This document shows, in pieces, positions 62,705-64,000 of a stretch of DNA of 64,000 nt. Source of the DNA: Rhodococcus koreensis (GTDB lineage Bacteria; Actinomycetota; Actinomycetes; Mycobacteriales; Mycobacteriaceae); NCBI RefSeq assembly GCF_900105905.1, contig NZ_FNSV01000005.1, positions 3,286,001 to 3,350,000 on the forward strand. The letters run 5' to 3'. Below the pieces are notes generated by a model. It did no database searches and had not been told where the DNA came from. It saw only the letters and a program-made list of their open reading frames with translations. Every line of letters starts with the position of its first letter. The first letter of the stretch is position 1. A program made the translations under genes and the position numbers.

Positions 62705-62879
62705 TTGTTCCTCCGGCTGTCGCTGGCGCTCTTCCTTCGGCGCGCATGGTCAGTTGCGAGGTGGCGAACCGAGTCCGAACCGTAGCAATCGCATTGACAG
62801 TTCTTTACTCTTGCTAACCACCTATAGTCCACGGTAACCCTTTTCGGCGCACAGGCGGTGAGCCCGCAATCACCGCCGG

Positions 62880-63377
62880 TCAGAACGGTGCGGGCTCGTC
62901 GGTCGCGTGCCGTCGGCGGCGCTCGGCCCGGATCCGTGCGGCATCGTTCTGCGCACGGGTGCGACGGCGGGTGGCGGGGTCAACGATGCGATCACGCCCG
63001 CGTGCGCCCAGGATTCCGGCGGACCTCGGACGGTATCGGTGACCGGTGGGCGCGACCAACTCGATCCCGCCGTCGGCGTTCACCTGCCAGTGACCGGAAT
63101 GTTTGAGCCGGTGATGATTTCGACAGTAGGCGGTGAGGTTCCCCGCCGCCGTCGGACCTCCGGCGGCGGGATCGGAATGGTCGAACGGCCGATGATGATC
63201 GAGGTCCGTGTTCCAGGCGGCCACATCGCAGTGCAGCCATTCGCATCCGCCGGCCAGCACCCGCATCCAGGTGTCGAGCACGGTGCCGGGACGGTACGTG
63301 GTCGGGGTTTCAGAGTTCGGAACCCGCACCGGTTCGACGTCCGCGTCGGCGGCGATGTCGCGTGCGTGCGCCGCGTC
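62880..63377 (-). pseudogene. HNH endonuclease C-terminal fragment, fused to transposase
   Basis: The last 165 residues of the open frame 62880-63773 are the tail of a DUF222/HNH (13E12-like) nuclease: GTVLDTWMRVLAGGCEWLHC, TDLDHHRPFDHSDPAAGG with the HNH His and Asp, TAYCRNHHRLKHSGHWQV and a basic end. Its 5' part is missing; the frame reads directly into ISL3 transposase sequence at about 63378. The chimeric join is in frame, so a fused polypeptide could be translated, but it is most likely debris from a transposition. Confidence 0.8.
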
Positions 63378-64000
63378 GACGACATGAAAGGGGTCCATAC
63401 ACTGACGAGCCCGCGGGACATGATCCTCTGCGGCGGCACGGAAGGCGGGAGAGCCGTCCATCGACACCACCTGCACCTTGTCGCGCTCCTTCGCCGACTG
63501 TTGCTCGAAGAACTCCGAAAACGAGTCTCGGCCTCGGCCCTCGGTGATGTAGACGACCTTGCCGGTGTCGTGATCGCCGACGATGGTGAGGTACTTGTGC
63601 GGATGCCGGTAGCAGATTTCGTCGACTCCGATTCGATACAAATTCTCGAGCCTGCGCGAGTCGATCAACGCATCGACTGCCCGCGTGACGATGGAGGTGA
63701 CCGTCCGCCATGCACAGCGCATCAAGGTCGACACCGAGGTCCGATCGGTGCGGGTGACCAACCACAGCACCATGTCCTCGAAGTCGCGTGTATGCCGTGC
63801 TGTCGGGCGCGCCCACGGAAATGTCCTCGGTCCGGACGCCGCAGGTCGGGCACTCGATCCGTCGGATCGGATACTTCAACCACACCTTGTGGCGGCCGAA
63901 GTCGAGATGGCGCCAGCGCGCGGCGCGTGGTCGTAGGCAGCGGCGCTCGTGTAGCCGCATGGGCACTTCACACGGCGTGCTGCGAGCCTGACGGTGACCT
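63378..64000 (-). mobile_element. ISL3-family transposase remnant, frameshifted and truncated
   Basis: Residues from the ISL3 DDE transposase are spread over three frames. One covers 63378-63820 (RDFEDMVLWLVTRTDRTSV, YRIGVDEICYRHPHKYLTIV, VVSMDGSPAFRAAAEDH, DPFHVV) with the first two catalytic Asp residues, ending where the HNH fragment begins, before the catalytic Glu. A second frame gives RWRHLDFGRHKVWLKYPIRR and CPTCGVRTEDI, joined near 63819-63821 by an extra base in a TTT run. Upstream of about 63916-63922 a third frame (RLAARRVKCPCGY) shows another shift. Its N-terminus lies beyond the right edge. No inverted repeat of the element is seen within the window. Confidence 0.85.

Noticed and set aside
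62794-62828. TTGACA and TATAGT resembling a plus-strand promoter
   Set aside because: The hexamers are 23 nt apart, far from the normal 17, and no plus-strand gene follows.

Overview
The window is GC-rich, densely packed actinobacterial chromosome. Gene content points to Rhodococcus or a close mycolic-acid-containing relative: an Ku-partner type LigD in polymerase-phosphoesterase-ligase order, a gene block matching Mycobacterium tuberculosis Rv0905-Rv0909 (echA6, metallo-beta-lactamase protein, ctpE, MT0933-type antitoxin-like protein), an Rv0904c-like AccD3, an Rv0910-like SRPBCC protein, a 7Fe ferredoxin and F420/PPOX-type and GntR/TetR regulators. GTG and TTG starts and 4-bp stop/start overlaps are common. 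Species assignment is inference from content only.

Layout. 1-5.1 kb: the 3' part of an Nramp metal transporter, a frameshifted membrane Ser/Thr kinase, a TetR regulator with a clear operator, and a decayed acyl-CoA dehydrogenase relic. 5.1-8.6 kb: a polyhydroxyalkanoate (PHA) cluster with phaC, a MaoC/PhaJ-like hydratase, an HTH regulator with a basic RGRP tail, and a phasin-like protein whose promoter holds a 10-bp-arm palindrome. 8.6-10.7 kb: PPOX protein, GntR regulator (22-bp perfect palindrome between them) and an ABC ATPase. 10.8-15.1 kb: DUF4173 membrane protein, histidine kinase and response regulator, diverging from two paralogous proline-rich exported proteins. 15.1-18.8 kb: ligD, an amino-acid-type binding lipoprotein, an Rv0910-like protein.

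18.9-28.1 kb: acetate/monocarboxylate uptake, with actP plus its DUF485 partner, a second sodium:solute symporter with a small two-helix partner, a LytTR regulator and a LytS-type sensor kinase, then a secreted lipase and a Na+/H+ antiporter. 28.2-32.9 kb: the Rv0905-Rv0909-like block. 33-37.5 kb: flavin monooxygenase, second secreted lipase, phospholipase D, hemerythrin. 37.6-43.5 kb: a SARP/BTAD ATPase regulator and an MMPL transporter, each preceded by CTTGG repeats on an 11-bp period, and a small S74-chaperone-domain protein overlapping a 42-residue hydrophobic peptide. 43.6-50.9 kb: cupin, aldo/keto reductase, methyltransferase, ABC-F ATPase, ferredoxin and an HTH-membrane protein-ABC exporter operon. 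51-59.2 kb: a multicopper oxidase lipoprotein fused to FG-GAP-like repeats, SRPBCC and ABM-domain membrane proteins, and a two-subunit molybdenum hydroxylase. 59.3-62.7 kb: accD3 and an asparagine synthetase. The right edge is a wrecked ISL3 transposase fused to an HNH endonuclease fragment.

Two families of long palindromic repeats occur twice each in gene ends (18.83 and 45.75 kb; 21.03 and 44.12 kb). No rRNA, tRNA or CRISPR array was recognised. The strongest candidates for new regulation are the SARP site pair, the phasin-promoter palindrome and the palindromic repeat families.
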